Shown here: positions 33,196-42,274 of the stretch, one piece after another | Position numbering within the stretch: the first letter of the stretch is position 1 | Layout of the letters: each line of letters opens with the position of its first letter | DNA from: Stagnihabitans lacustris | Lineage (GTDB): Bacteria; Pseudomonadota; Alphaproteobacteria; Rhodobacterales; Rhodobacteraceae | NCBI RefSeq assembly: GCF_025950525.1 | Contig: NZ_JAPDGS010000011.1 | Location: forward strand, 1 to 64,000 | Direction of reading: 5' to 3' | DNA: 64,000 nt | Notes under the pieces: model-generated | Told to the model about the DNA's origin: nothing | Databases searched by the model: none | The model's input: only the letters and a program-made list of their open reading frames with translations | Position numbers and translations under genes: made by a program

Positions 33196-35535
33196 ATGTC
33201 CGAGTCCCTCTCCCTTTCCGCCCGCGCTTTGGCCGCCCGCAGTCCGTCTTTGGATCGGGCCCCGGCAGAGTATCTGAACGACCTGAACCCCGCCCAACGC
33301 GAGGCGGTCGAGGCGCTGGATGGCCCGGTCCTGATGCTGGCAGGCGCGGGCACCGGCAAGACCAAGGCCCTCGTCGCCCGCATCATCCACCTGGTGCGCA
33401 CGGGGCGGGCCTATCCGAACCAGATCCTTGCCGTGACCTTCACCAACAAGGCCGCGCGCGAGATGAAGAACCGCATCCTGGCCCAACTGGGAGAGGCCGC
33501 CGAGGGCATGGCCTGGATGGGCACCTTCCATTCGCTGTCGGTCAAGATCCTGCGCCGCCATGCCGAACTGGTGGGGCTGAAGTCCAGTTTCACCATCCTG
33601 GACACCGACGACCAGTTGCGGCTGTTGAAACAGCTGATCGCGGTGGCGAATATCGACGAAAAGCGCTGGCCCGCGCGGCTTTTGGCGGGGCTGATCGACG
33701 GCTGGAAAAACCGCGCCTGGACGCCAGACCGGGTGCCTGCCTCCGAGGCCAGCGCCTATAACAACCGCGGCACCGAGCTGTATGAGGCCTATCAAGAGCG
33801 GCTGAAGACCCTGAACGCCGTCGATTTCGGCGATATCCTCTTGCATTGCGTGACGATCTTTCAGCGTCACCGCGATGTGCTGGAGGATTGGCAGCGCCGC
33901 TTTCGTTATATCCTGGTTGACGAATATCAGGACACCAATGTCGCCCAATACCTGTGGTTGCGGCTTCTGGCGCAGGCGCATCACAACATCTGCTGCGTCG
34001 GCGATGACGACCAGTCGATCTATGGCTGGCGCGGCGCCGAGGTCGGCAATATCCTGCGCTTTGAGGCCGATTTCCCCGGCGCGGTCGTCGTGCGGCTGGA
34101 ACAGAATTACCGCAGCACGCCCCATATTCTCGCCGCCGCTTCGGGCGTGATCAAGGGCAACGCGAACCGCCTGGGCAAGACCTTGTGGACCGACCGCGAA
34201 CAGGGCGAAAAGGTCCGGCTGATCGGCCATTGGGATGGCGAGGAAGAGGCGCGCTGGGTCGGCGAACAGATCGAGAGCCTCCAGCGCGGCCAGGGCCGTT
34301 CGCCCGAGGATATGGCGATCCTCGTCCGCGCCTCGCATCAAATGCGGGCGTTTGAGGACCGGTTTCTGACCATCGGCTTGCCGTATCGCGTCATCGGCGG
34401 GCCGCGCTTTTATGAACGCCAAGAGATTCGCGACGCCATGGCCTATTTCCGGCTGGCGGTGTCGCCTGATGACGACCTGGCCTTTGAACGCGTGGTGAAC
34501 CTGCCCAAGCGCGGCCTGGGCGACAAGGCGCAGTCGGAAATCCAGCGCCTTGCGCGCGCTTCGGGCCTGCCGCTGCTGGAGGGCGCGCGTGAGGCCGTCT
34601 CGCGCGGGGTCATCGGGGGCAAGGGCGGCGCGGCCCTGCGGGTCTTTGTCGAAAACACCGACCGCTGGCACAAGGTCACGCTGGAAGACCACGACCATGT
34701 CCGGTTGGCCGAAACCATCCTGGAGGAGTCGGGCTATACCGACATGTGGGTTCAGGACAAGACGCCCGAGGCGCCGGGGCGGCTGGAGAACCTCAAGGAA
34801 CTCGTCAAGGCGCTGGAACAGTTCGAAAATCTGACCGGGTTTCTGGAACATGTCAGCCTGATCATGGAGAACGAATCCGAGGAATCGACGGAAAAGGTCA
34901 GCATCATGACGCTTCATGCCGCCAAGGGGCTGGAGTTTCCGGCGGTCTTTCTGCCGGGCTGGGAAGAGGGGCTGTTTCCGTCCCAACGCAGCATGGATGA
35001 AAGCGGGCAAAAGGGGCTGGAGGAGGAACGGCGGCTGGCTTACGTCGGCATCACCCGCGCCGAAGAGCTTTGCACGATCTCTTTCGCGTCGAACCGGCGG
35101 GTTTACGGGCAATGGCAAAGCCAGCTGCCCAGCCGGTTCATCGACGAGCTGCCGGGCGATCATGTCGAGGTCCTCAGCCCGCCATCCCTGCACAATGGCG
35201 GTTATGGCGCGGGCGGTTATGGCGGGGCGAACAGCTTTGACGCGCGGGTGGCCAAGGCCGATGTCTATAACTCGCCGGGCTGGAAGCGGCTGCAGGACCG
35301 GGTTCAGACCCGCGGCGTCTCGGCCCCGCGTGAGGCTGCAGGCCTGACCATCGACGCCCAGGCCGTGACGGGCTACGGCATCGGAGAGCGGGTGTTTCAC
35401 CAGAAGTTCGGCTATGGGAATATTGTGGCGATGGAAGGCGACAAGCTGGAGATCGACTTCGAACATTCGGGGATCAAGAACATCGTCGCGCGCTGGGTGA
35501 TCCCGGCGCATCAGGTCACGGATGTGCCGTTTTGA
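33196..35535 (+). CDS. uvrD: UvrD/PcrA-type ATP-dependent DNA helicase
   Basis: A 779-aa superfamily 1A helicase. Motifs in order: LNPAQREAV (Q motif), Walker A AGAGTGKT, TFTNKAAREM, Walker B DEYQDTN, VGDDDQSIYGWRGAE, QNYRST, then MTLHAAKGLEF and the VGITRAEE block. The C-terminal tail is the PcrA/UvrD type. It unwinds DNA in nucleotide excision and mismatch repair. The ATG at 33196 is chosen because homology starts there, although no ribosome site is seen. A LexA box lies upstream. It overlaps amiC by TTGA. Confidence 0.95.
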   Translation: MSESLSLSARALAARSPSLDRAPAEYLNDLNPAQREAVEALDGPVLMLAGAGTGKTKALVARIIHLVRTGRAYPNQILAVTFTNKAAREMKNRILAQLGEAAEGMAWMGTFHSLSVKILRRHAELVGLKSSFTILDTDDQLRLLKQLIAVANIDEKRWPARLLAGLIDGWKNRAWTPDRVPASEASAYNNRGTELYEAYQERLKTLNAVDFGDILLHCVTIFQRHRDVLEDWQRRFRYILVDEYQDTNVAQYLWLRLLAQAHHNICCVGDDDQSIYGWRGAEVGNILRFEADFPGAVVVRLEQNYRSTPHILAAASGVIKGNANRLGKTLWTDREQGEKVRLIGHWDGEEEARWVGEQIESLQRGQGRSPEDMAILVRASHQMRAFEDRFLTIGLPYRVIGGPRFYERQEIRDAMAYFRLAVSPDDDLAFERVVNLPKRGLGDKAQSEIQRLARASGLPLLEGAREAVSRGVIGGKGGAALRVFVENTDRWHKVTLEDHDHVRLAETILEESGYTDMWVQDKTPEAPGRLENLKELVKALEQFENLTGFLEHVSLIMENESEESTEKVSIMTLHAAKGLEFPAVFLPGWEEGLFPSQRSMDESGQKGLEEERRLAYVGITRAEELCTISFASNRRVYGQWQSQLPSRFIDELPGDHVEVLSPPSLHNGGYGAGGYGGANSFDARVAKADVYNSPGWKRLQDRVQTRGVSAPREAAGLTIDAQAVTGYGIGERVFHQKFGYGNIVAMEGDKLEIDFEHSGIKNIVARWVIPAHQVTDVPF

Positions 35536-36710
35536 TCCGCATCCTATTGTTTCTACTGGCCTTTGCGCTTCCCTTGGCGGCGCAGGACCTGACGGGTCTG
35601 GCGCGGCTTGACCCCGCCGCCAGCAGCATCCGCGACCGGGTGCAGGGGCTGGATCTGGTGCTGGCGATCTCGCAGCCGGTGCCTTGGCGGGTGCGGGTGC
35701 TGGATCAGCCGCCGCGGCTGGTCGTCGATTTCCGCGAGGTGGATTGGACGGGGCTGGAGGCGATGGCCCAGGCCTCCAGCCATGTCACGGGCCTGCGGGC
35801 GGGGGTGTTTCGCCCCGGTTGGTCGCGTCTGGTGCTGGACCTGAAGGCGCCCATGGCGGTGGAAAGCGCGGGCATGACGACCGAGGGCGCGACACGGGTG
35901 GCGATCCGGCTGGGCCCCACGACGGCAAAGGCCTTTGCCGCGGCCGCAAGCCAGCCCGAGCCGCCCGGCTGGGCCTTGCCGAAGCCCGCGGCCTTGGTCC
36001 CGGTCCCGCCGCGCGGCACGGGGCCCCTGGTCGTCGTGCTGGACCCCGGCCATGGCGGACTGGACCCCGGGGCAGAGCGGGGCGGCTTTTCCGAGGCCGA
36101 CCTGATGCTGACCTTCGCGCGTGAGTTGAAGGAAGTCCTGCTGCGGGATGGCGGCTTTGCCGTCACCATGACGCGGGAAACCGATGATTTCGTCCCCCTG
36201 GAGACCCGGATTTCGCTGGCCCATCAGGCCGGGGCGCAGGTCTTTGTGTCGCTTCATGCCGATGCGATCCCCGAGGGCGAGGCGGTGGGCGCCACGGTCT
36301 ATACTTTGGCCGATGCGGCCTCGGATGCGGCCTCGCAGACCCTGGCCGAACGGCACAACCGCGACGACCTGCTGGCCGGGGTCGATCTTAGCCGCCAGGA
36401 TGATCAGGTGGCCAAGGTGCTGATGGACATGGCGCGGGCGCAAACGCAGCCGCGGACCGACCGTCTGGCGGCGGCGCTGGTGGCGGCGATCAAGGGGGCG
36501 GGGCTGAAAATGCACCGCCATCCGCATCAAGAGGCGTCGTTTGCGGTGTTGAAATCGGCCGATATCCCCTCGGTCCTGGTCGAGTTGGGGTTCCTCTCCA
36601 GCCAGTCCGACCTGGAACGGCTGAGCGATCCGGAGTGGCGGGCCGGCATGGCGCAAGCGATCCTAGAGGGGCTGAAGACCTGGGACGAGGTCGAAGCGGC
36701 GGCGCCGTAG
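35532..36710 (+). CDS. amiC: N-acetylmuramoyl-L-alanine amidase (AmiC-like)
   Basis: A 392-aa periplasmic peptidoglycan hydrolase. A signal peptide (about 1-18, ending ALPLAAQ) precedes an AMIN localisation domain (about 30-140) and an Amidase_3 catalytic domain (about 165-385). Zinc ligands and catalytic residues are visible in VVLDPGHGGLDPGA, the following E in SEADLM, VSLHADAIP and VLVELGFLS. It starts with TTG overlapping the uvrD stop. Followed by mrcA, another wall-synthesis gene. Confidence 0.92.
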   Translation: MIRILLFLLAFALPLAAQDLTGLARLDPAASSIRDRVQGLDLVLAISQPVPWRVRVLDQPPRLVVDFREVDWTGLEAMAQASSHVTGLRAGVFRPGWSRLVLDLKAPMAVESAGMTTEGATRVAIRLGPTTAKAFAAAASQPEPPGWALPKPAALVPVPPRGTGPLVVVLDPGHGGLDPGAERGGFSEADLMLTFARELKEVLLRDGGFAVTMTRETDDFVPLETRISLAHQAGAQVFVSLHADAIPEGEAVGATVYTLADAASDAASQTLAERHNRDDLLAGVDLSRQDDQVAKVLMDMARAQTQPRTDRLAAALVAAIKGAGLKMHRHPHQEASFAVLKSADIPSVLVELGFLSSQSDLERLSDPEWRAGMAQAILEGLKTWDEVEAAAP

Positions 36711-36803
36711 GGGGCGGTCGGGGGACTTCGGCGGCCGCAGCGGGGGGCAACCGACCGCGTTCGGCATGATATGCCCCCCCCTTGCCGCGCCTGTAATCGG
36801 TTG

Positions 36804-36883
36804 GCGCTTGTGCGCGACCCCTGTCCGGCGGGGTTTGTTGCACGGGCCCGACAGACCCCGCCGGACAGGGCGCGCACAAGCGC
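36804..36883. other. Long imperfect stem-loop, 29 bp
   Basis: The left arm 36804-36834 and right arm 36855-36883 pair over 29 bp with a single 2-nt bulge; the loop is 20 nt. The left arm begins GCGCTTGTGCGCG and the right ends CGCGCACAAGCGC. There is no T-run on either side. It could be a folded RNA, an amiC 3' end, or a palindromic mobile remnant. Confidence 0.85.
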
Positions 36884-36982
36884 GGTCCTCTCCGTCGGCA
36901 GGCCGCCGGTGCCGGCGGGCGCCAGGGTCCGGTCGGCAAAGCCCCCCATCGGCGGGATCGTGCAGCGCGGTCACAGGGTGTT

Positions 36983-37012
36983 TTGACCTTCCCTCGCTTT
37001 TCCGCCTATAAG
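36983..37012 (+). promoter_or_regulatory. Sigma70-type promoter of mrcA
   Basis: TTGACC (36983-36988) and TATAAG (37007-37012) are 18 bp apart, 25 nt before the mrcA start codon. The best promoter match I noticed in the window. Confidence 0.65.
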
Positions 37013-37037
37013 CATCCATCCACGCGAGGGTCCGGAC

Positions 37038-39590
37038 TTGCTGCGTCTCATCACTTCTTTCTTCGGGGCCGTTTTCACGACGGTCACGCTTGGCCTTGCC
37101 TTTGTCGCCTTGACGGCGGGCGGGGTCTTTTACATGTATTCGACCGAAGTCCCCTCGACGCAGAACCTTGCGACCTATGCGCCGCCGACGATCAGCCGGA
37201 TCTATTCCGGCGAGGGTCAGCTTATGGACGAGTTCGCCACCGAACGGCGGCTTTTCGTCCCCATCGCCGATATCCCGCCCCTGGTCCAACAGGCCTTCGT
37301 TTCGGCCGAGGACAAGAACTTTTTCACCCATCCCGGCTATGATGTCCGCGGCATCCTGGCCGCCGGCTATCAGGCGATGGTGTCGCGCGGCAAGGATGCG
37401 CGCGGCGCCTCGACCATCACGCAGCAGGTGGCCAAGAACTTCCTTCTGTCGGGCGAACGGTCCATCGAACGCAAGATCAAGGAATTGATCCTGGCCACGC
37501 GTCTGGAACAGACCCTGTCCAAGGACCGCATCCTTGAACTTTACATGAACGAGATCTTCCTGGGGCAGAACTCTTACGGGGTGGCGGCTGCGGCGCAGAC
37601 CTATTTCAACAAGACCCTGTCCGAACTGTCCCCGGCCGAGGCCGCAACTCTGGCCTCGATGCCCAAGGCGCCCTCGGATTTTCACCCGGTCCGCAACAAG
37701 GACCGCCTGGTGGAACGGCGCAACTATGTGCTGAACGAGATGGAGCAGAACGGCTATCTGGACGACCCCACCGGCGAGGCCGCCAAGGCAGAACCCCTGC
37801 GCACCGTGCAGGGCGGCGAAATCCCCGCCTACCGCGAGGCCCTGCCGCCGCGCGACTATTTCACCGATGAAATCCGCCGTCAGCTGTCGGGCACCTTTGG
37901 CGAGGAGGAATTCTTCTCGGGCGGGCTTGCCATTCGTGCCACCGAAGACCCAGAGCTTCAGCGTCTGGCTGCCAAGGCCCTGCGCACCGGGCTGGAGAAA
38001 TACGACCGCGATCAGGGCGTCTGGCGGGGCTCGGGCAAGCGTCTGACCACGGAGGAAATGACCGACTGGCGCGCGGCCCTGGTCAAGGTGGCGGGCCTGG
38101 CGCGCGACGTCGAAGGCTGGCGCGCGGGCGTCGTGCTGGAGCTGGGCGAGGACACCGCGCAAATCGGCATCGAGGGCGAGGCCGCCCCGGGCACGGTGAC
38201 GGCCAAAGACGTCACCTGGGCGCGCAAGCGCAACCCGGATGGCTCGCTGGGCAAAAAGGCCCGCGCCCCCGCCGATCTGGTCGAAGTGGGCGACATCGTC
38301 ATGGTCAAGCCGATCCTGGCCGAGGATGGCACCGTTGATCATTGGTCGCTGCGCCAGGTCCCCGAGATTCAGGGCGGCTTCATGGCTATGGATGTGAACT
38401 CTGGCCGCGTCATCGCGATGCAGGGCGGGTTCAGCTATATGGACTCGGTCTTCAACCGCGCGACGCAGGCTTTGCGCCAGCCGGGGTCCAGCTTCAAACC
38501 CTTCGTCTATGCCGCCGCGCTGGACAGTGGCTTTACCCCCGCCACGATGGTCGTCGACGCGCCCATCGTGGTCGACACGCCCCAGGGCCTCTGGACGCCC
38601 AAGAACTCGTCCAACAAGTTCTACGGGCCGGCGCCGTTGCGCATCGGGATCGAGCAAAGCCGCAACCTGATGACGATCCGCCTGGCGCAAGACGTCACGA
38701 TGGAGACGGTGGCCGGCTATGCCGAACGCTTCGGCGTCTATGACCACCTGCAACCGCTGCTGGCCAACAGCCTGGGCGCGCAGGAAACCACGCTGTTCAA
38801 GATGGTTGCCTCTTATGCCATGTTCGCCAATGGCGGCGAGCGGGTGGAGCCGACGCTCGTCGACCGCGTCCAGGACCGCTATGGCAAGACGATCTACCGC
38901 CATGACACGCGGGTCTGCGAGGATTGCACCGCGGCCAGCCTGCCTGCGGGGCAGGGCCTGCAGATCACGTCGGACCGCGAGCGGGTGATGAACGCGATCA
39001 CCGCCTATCAGCTGACCTCGATGATGCAAGGTGTCGTGGTTCATGGCACGGCCACGGGCGCGCAACTGGCGGTGCCGACGGCGGGCAAGACCGGGACCAC
39101 GAATGACGCCAAGGATGTGTGGTTCATCGGCTTCACCTCGAACACAGTGGCGGGCTGTTATCTGGGCTATGACAATCCGCGCAGTCTTGGGCCGGGGGCC
39201 TTTGGCGGGACGCTCTGCGTGCCGATCTTCAAGGAATTCATGGACGAGGTCGTGAAGCGCTATGGCGGCACGGATTTCAAAGTGCCTCCGGGTGGGCATT
39301 TCATCAAGATCGACCGCTATTCCGGCGCGCAACTGCCCGATGACGCCTCTGGTCCCAATGTGCAGGCCGAATATTTCCGCGATGGCGAAGTTCCGGTCTT
39401 TGGCCTGGGCGCGCTGGTCGATGGCGGGTTTGGCATGGGCCAGGACCTGCCCTTGTTCGCGCCGGGCGAAAGCGATCTTGGTGCGGCCTTGGGCACCGAG
39501 ACCGAGACGGTGACGACCGGCGATGGCCAGGTGAAAGAGGTGCCCAAGAAGGCGACCTTCGGGTCGGCAAGCTCGGGTGGGCTTTACTAA
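37038..39590 (+). CDS. mrcA: Penicillin-binding protein 1A (bifunctional)
   Basis: An 850-aa class A PBP. One N-terminal membrane helix (about 8-34) is followed by a GT51 glycosyltransferase (SAEDKNFFTHPGYD, GASTITQQVAKN), an OB-like insertion, and a transpeptidase with Ser-x-x-Lys in PGSSFKPF, SxN in EQSRNLM and KTG in AGKTGTT. It polymerises and crosslinks peptidoglycan. TTG start behind GAGGG; the upstream promoter at 36983 supports this start. It sits between amiC and prfB, an order common in this group. Confidence 0.96.
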   Translation: MLRLITSFFGAVFTTVTLGLAFVALTAGGVFYMYSTEVPSTQNLATYAPPTISRIYSGEGQLMDEFATERRLFVPIADIPPLVQQAFVSAEDKNFFTHPGYDVRGILAAGYQAMVSRGKDARGASTITQQVAKNFLLSGERSIERKIKELILATRLEQTLSKDRILELYMNEIFLGQNSYGVAAAAQTYFNKTLSELSPAEAATLASMPKAPSDFHPVRNKDRLVERRNYVLNEMEQNGYLDDPTGEAAKAEPLRTVQGGEIPAYREALPPRDYFTDEIRRQLSGTFGEEEFFSGGLAIRATEDPELQRLAAKALRTGLEKYDRDQGVWRGSGKRLTTEEMTDWRAALVKVAGLARDVEGWRAGVVLELGEDTAQIGIEGEAAPGTVTAKDVTWARKRNPDGSLGKKARAPADLVEVGDIVMVKPILAEDGTVDHWSLRQVPEIQGGFMAMDVNSGRVIAMQGGFSYMDSVFNRATQALRQPGSSFKPFVYAAALDSGFTPATMVVDAPIVVDTPQGLWTPKNSSNKFYGPAPLRIGIEQSRNLMTIRLAQDVTMETVAGYAERFGVYDHLQPLLANSLGAQETTLFKMVASYAMFANGGERVEPTLVDRVQDRYGKTIYRHDTRVCEDCTAASLPAGQGLQITSDRERVMNAITAYQLTSMMQGVVVHGTATGAQLAVPTAGKTGTTNDAKDVWFIGFTSNTVAGCYLGYDNPRSLGPGAFGGTLCVPIFKEFMDEVVKRYGGTDFKVPPGGHFIKIDRYSGAQLPDDASGPNVQAEYFRDGEVPVFGLGALVDGGFGMGQDLPLFAPGESDLGAALGTETETVTTGDGQVKEVPKKATFGSASSGGLY

Positions 39591-39659
39591 CGGCGAGTTG
39601 GGCTTGCCCCGCAGGCCTTGAACCGCTATCTCCCCGCCGTCACGTCCAAGAGGTCTCTC

Positions 39660-40784
39660 ATGCGCGCCGAAATCCAAAACCACGTCGATGCGATCCAGAA
39701 GTCGCTGGTTCTCTTGGGGCAGCGTCTGAACCTGGAGACGGTGGGACATCGGCTGGAAGAGTTCGAGGCGATGATCGAGGCGCCCGACCTGTGGAACGAC
39801 CCGGCCAAGGCGCAAAAGCTGATGCGGGAACGTCAGGGGCTGATCGACGCCAAGGGGTCTTATGACTTTCTGGCGGGGGGCTTGCGCGACAACCTGGAAC
39901 TGATCGAGATGGGCGAGGCCGAGGACGACGCCGAGATCGTCGCCGAGGCCGAGGCCGCGATCACCGCCCTGGTGGAGACCGCCCGTCAAAAAGAGCTTGA
40001 GGCGCTGTTGAACGGCGAGGCCGATGGCAATGACACGTTCCTGGAGATCAACGCCGGCGCGGGTGGCACGGAAAGCTGCGATTGGGCCTTGATGTTGGCG
40101 CGGATGTATACCCGCTGGGCCGAGCGCAAGGGCTATCAGGTCGAGCTTCTGTCCGAAGTCGATGGCGACGAGGCCGGGATCAAGTCGGCCTCCTACAAGA
40201 TCACCGGCAAGAATGCCTATGGCTGGCTGAAGACGGAATCGGGCGTCCATCGCCTGGTCCGCATCAGCCCCTTTGGGTCGGGCGACAAGCGGCAGACCTC
40301 GTTTGCCTCGGTCTGGGTCTATCCGGTGGTGGATGACAGCATCGAAATCGAAGTGCATGACAAGGACATCCGCATCGACACCTATCGCTCTTCGGGCGCG
40401 GGTGGCCAGCACGTCAACAAGACCGACTCGGCCGTGCGGATCACGCACTTTCCGTCCGGCATTGTCGTGACCTCCAGCTTGAAGTCACAGCACCAGAACC
40501 GCGACATCGCCATGACGGCCCTGAAGGCGCGGCTTTACCAGATGGAGCTGGACAAGCGGAACGCCGCCATCAACGAGGCGCATGAGAACAAGGGCGATGC
40601 GGGCTGGGGCAACCAGATCCGGTCCTATGTGCTGCAGCCCTATCAGATGGTGAAGGACCTGCGGACCAACCACGAGACATCGGACACCCAAGGGACGCTG
40701 GACGGCGACCTTGATGGCTTTATGGCGGCGACGCTGGCCATGGATGTGGCAGGCAAGAGCCGGGCTGACGCGCAGGGCGAATAG
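39660..40784 (+). CDS. prfB: Peptide chain release factor 2
   Basis: A 374-aa RF2 that recognises UAA and UGA stop codons. It shows the RF2 tripeptide SPF (RISPFGSGDK) and the peptidyl-hydrolysis GGQ in GAGGQHVNKTDSAV. The reading frame is continuous from MRAEIQ, with AAGAGG before the ATG, so the autoregulatory +1 frameshift known in E. coli and many bacteria is absent. An upstream in-frame extension to 39618 lacks support. Confidence 0.96.
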   Translation: MRAEIQNHVDAIQKSLVLLGQRLNLETVGHRLEEFEAMIEAPDLWNDPAKAQKLMRERQGLIDAKGSYDFLAGGLRDNLELIEMGEAEDDAEIVAEAEAAITALVETARQKELEALLNGEADGNDTFLEINAGAGGTESCDWALMLARMYTRWAERKGYQVELLSEVDGDEAGIKSASYKITGKNAYGWLKTESGVHRLVRISPFGSGDKRQTSFASVWVYPVVDDSIEIEVHDKDIRIDTYRSSGAGGQHVNKTDSAVRITHFPSGIVVTSSLKSQHQNRDIAMTALKARLYQMELDKRNAAINEAHENKGDAGWGNQIRSYVLQPYQMVKDLRTNHETSDTQGTLDGDLDGFMAATLAMDVAGKSRADAQGE

Positions 40785-40803
40785 GGCTCAGGCAGGGGCT
40801 CAT

Positions 40804-40914
40804 GCCACTGGTTTCTTGCACCAGAGGCGAAGCAAGGGGCACAGCCCTCGCACCCCTGCCCAAAGGGTGCACCTGCCACTTGTTTCTTGCACCACTGGCG
40901 AAGCGAGGGGCAGA
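40804..40914. repeat. Two 40-bp imperfect direct repeats
   Basis: Copies at 40804-40843 and 40875-40914, starting GCCACTGGTTTCTTGCACCA and GCCACTTGTTTCTTGCACCA, differ at only a few positions and are 71 bp apart. Each contains a small CTGGT...ACCAG type stem. A third, shorter relative, ACCGGTTTCTTGAACCAGCG, lies at about 41074-41093. Confidence 0.85.
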
Positions 40915-40956
40915 CCTTTTTGACCCCCCCTGCGTATCGGGGCCAGCAGGAAAGAG

Positions 40957-40984
40957 ACCTCTTCGCGCGGCGGAGAGGTTTTTT
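40957..40984 (+). terminator. Intrinsic terminator downstream of prfB
   Basis: ACCTCTTC-gcgcggc-GGAGAGGT followed by a run of T: an 8-bp stem (including a T-G pair) with a T-tract, about 175 nt after the prfB stop. Confidence 0.8.
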
Positions 40985-41096
40985 CGTTTGGGGTTCGGGG
41001 CAGGGTGGGGTTAGCTTTTGGCTGACGTGATGCCTTGCGGCTGCGGGACACGCGGGGGCCAGCCCCCCAGTCCACCGGTTTCTTGAACCAGCGGCC

Positions 41097-41127
41097 TGCC
41101 CCGGAATAATTGGGCAAGTATAAAAGG
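41097..41127 (+). repeat. Dispersed hairpin-ATATTT element, copy E (degenerate, tail type 1)
   Basis: TGCCCCGGAATAATTGGGCAAGTATAAAAGG keeps the CCCCGGAATA...TATAAAAGG pattern but has only a weak stem upstream (GGGG-gccag-CCCC at about 41054-41066). It is the most diverged copy. Confidence 0.5.
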
Positions 41128-41155
41128 CATCAGGCGGGGTGGGAGGCCCTGGCCG

Positions 41156-41926
41156 ATGGAGGATGTGGCGACGGGTCCTGTGCAGGTCACGGTGATGCAG
41201 GCCGATTTCAGCGACCTGCGGGCGGCGCTTGCGGCAGGTTGGGCGGATGTCCTGCGGGCGCCGGCCTATGGGGCGTTTTTCTCGGTCGTCTATGTGTTGG
41301 GCGGCTGGGGTATTCTGGCGGCCCTGTCGGCCCAGGGACAGATTTGGTGGACGATCCCGGCCATGGCGGGGTTTCCGATCCTGGGACCGTTTTTGGCTTG
41401 CGGGTTCTATGAGGTGTCGCGGCGGCTGGAGGCGGGTGAGCCGCTGATCGCGTGCGCGGTGCTGGGGGTGATCTGGCGGCAGAAGGACCGGCAGATCCCC
41501 TCGATGGCGGCGGTGGTCGTGGTGTTCTTTCTGTTCTGGAACTTCCTCAGCCATATCACCTTTGCGCTGTTTCTGGGGACATCGACGCTGACCAATGTGT
41601 CGTCGTCCTGGGGGCTGTTCCTGACGCCCGAGGGGCTGGCGATGTTGGGCTTCGGGACCCTGCTGGGGGCGGTCATCGCCTTTGTGCTGTTTGGGTTGAC
41701 GGTGGTCAGCCTGCCCTTGCTGTTGGACCGCGAGGTGGATTTCATCACCGCGATGATCACCTCGATGCGCTGCGTGACGGCCTCGCCGCTGGTGATGCTG
41801 GTCTGGGGGGCGATGATCGCCTTGGGGCTGGGCCTGGGGATGCTGACGGGGTTCCTGGGGCTGTTCGTGGTGCTGCCGTTGTTCGGGCATGGCTCCTGGC
41901 ATCTTTATCGGCGGCTGGTCGTCTGA
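41156..41926 (+). CDS. DUF2189 family membrane protein
   Basis: A 256-aa integral membrane protein with about six hydrophobic helices in three pairs. The start (DLRAALAAGWADVLRAPAYG) and the first loop with PILGPFLACGFYEVSRRLEAG match DUF2189 (COG5473), predicted inner-membrane proteins of unknown function. No ribosome site stands out before the ATG. It is followed by a hairpin cluster and the convergent bactofilin gene. Confidence 0.82.
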   Translation: MEDVATGPVQVTVMQADFSDLRAALAAGWADVLRAPAYGAFFSVVYVLGGWGILAALSAQGQIWWTIPAMAGFPILGPFLACGFYEVSRRLEAGEPLIACAVLGVIWRQKDRQIPSMAAVVVVFFLFWNFLSHITFALFLGTSTLTNVSSSWGLFLTPEGLAMLGFGTLLGAVIAFVLFGLTVVSLPLLLDREVDFITAMITSMRCVTASPLVMLVWGAMIALGLGLGMLTGFLGLFVVLPLFGHGSWHLYRRLVV

Positions 41927-42003
41927 GCCCCGCCTTTGCCGCAGCCTGGACCAGACGCCCGCCCCAAGACTGTCCCCCTGCGGCCCTTTGCGATTCTGTG
42001 GCC

Positions 42004-42213
42004 TGGCGCGATGCGGCAGCATCGCGCCACCTCCCATTGGAGGGCTGCGGGCAAAGCCCGCAGCCCTCCAATGGGACCCCGTTCCTCCGACTGTCCGGTC
42101 AGCGGGCTTCGCCCGCAGCCCAGCCAGTCGGACCCGGGCGGCGCGGGCAAAGCCCGCGCCGCCCCCTCCCATGGGTTTCCCCTCGGGCTTCGCCCGACGG
42201 GAAACCCATGGGA
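42004..42213. repeat. Cluster of five near-perfect stem-loops
   Basis: Stems: 42004-42029 (11 bp, loop GGCA); 42032-42076 (21 bp perfect, loop AAA); 42086-42132 (8-bp outer stem CGACTG-type plus inner GCGGGC-ttc-GCCCGC); 42136-42164 (13 bp perfect, loop AAA); 42167-42213 (15-bp outer, one C-C mismatch, 6-bp inner, loop TTC). Four of the five close on GGGC-aaa-GCCC or GGGC-ttc-GCCC. The outer stem sequences differ from each other. Confidence 0.93.
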
Positions 42214-42274
42214 CCGCGCTCCTTCGGGGAAAGGATAAGGCCGCCGAGACTGGCAGCCTTTGCGCCGTGAAAAT

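Larger units (their letters stand above)
36711..37037. other. Intergenic region amiC-mrcA with long stem-loop and promoter
   Basis: No gene is seen in this 327-nt stretch. It holds the long hairpin 36804-36883 and a sigma70-like promoter 36983-37012, both annotated separately. Short open frames here run through the GC-rich stem and have no homology that can be recognised. Confidence 0.7.
40785..41155. other. Intergenic region prfB-DUF2189 with direct repeats and terminator
   Basis: No gene is seen in 371 nt. Two 40-bp direct repeats (40804-40843 and 40875-40914), a terminator (40957-40984), a third partial copy of the GGTTTCTTG motif (41078 on) and dispersed element E (41097-41127) fill it. 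Confidence 0.7.

Noticed and set aside
31660..35511. 1283-residue minus-strand frame over uvrD and others
   Set aside because: It spans several real genes in antisense and their intergenic regions; no family features.
36663..40448. 1261-residue minus-strand frame over mrcA and prfB
   Set aside because: Antisense shadow of two conserved genes; its end runs through the long stem-loop.
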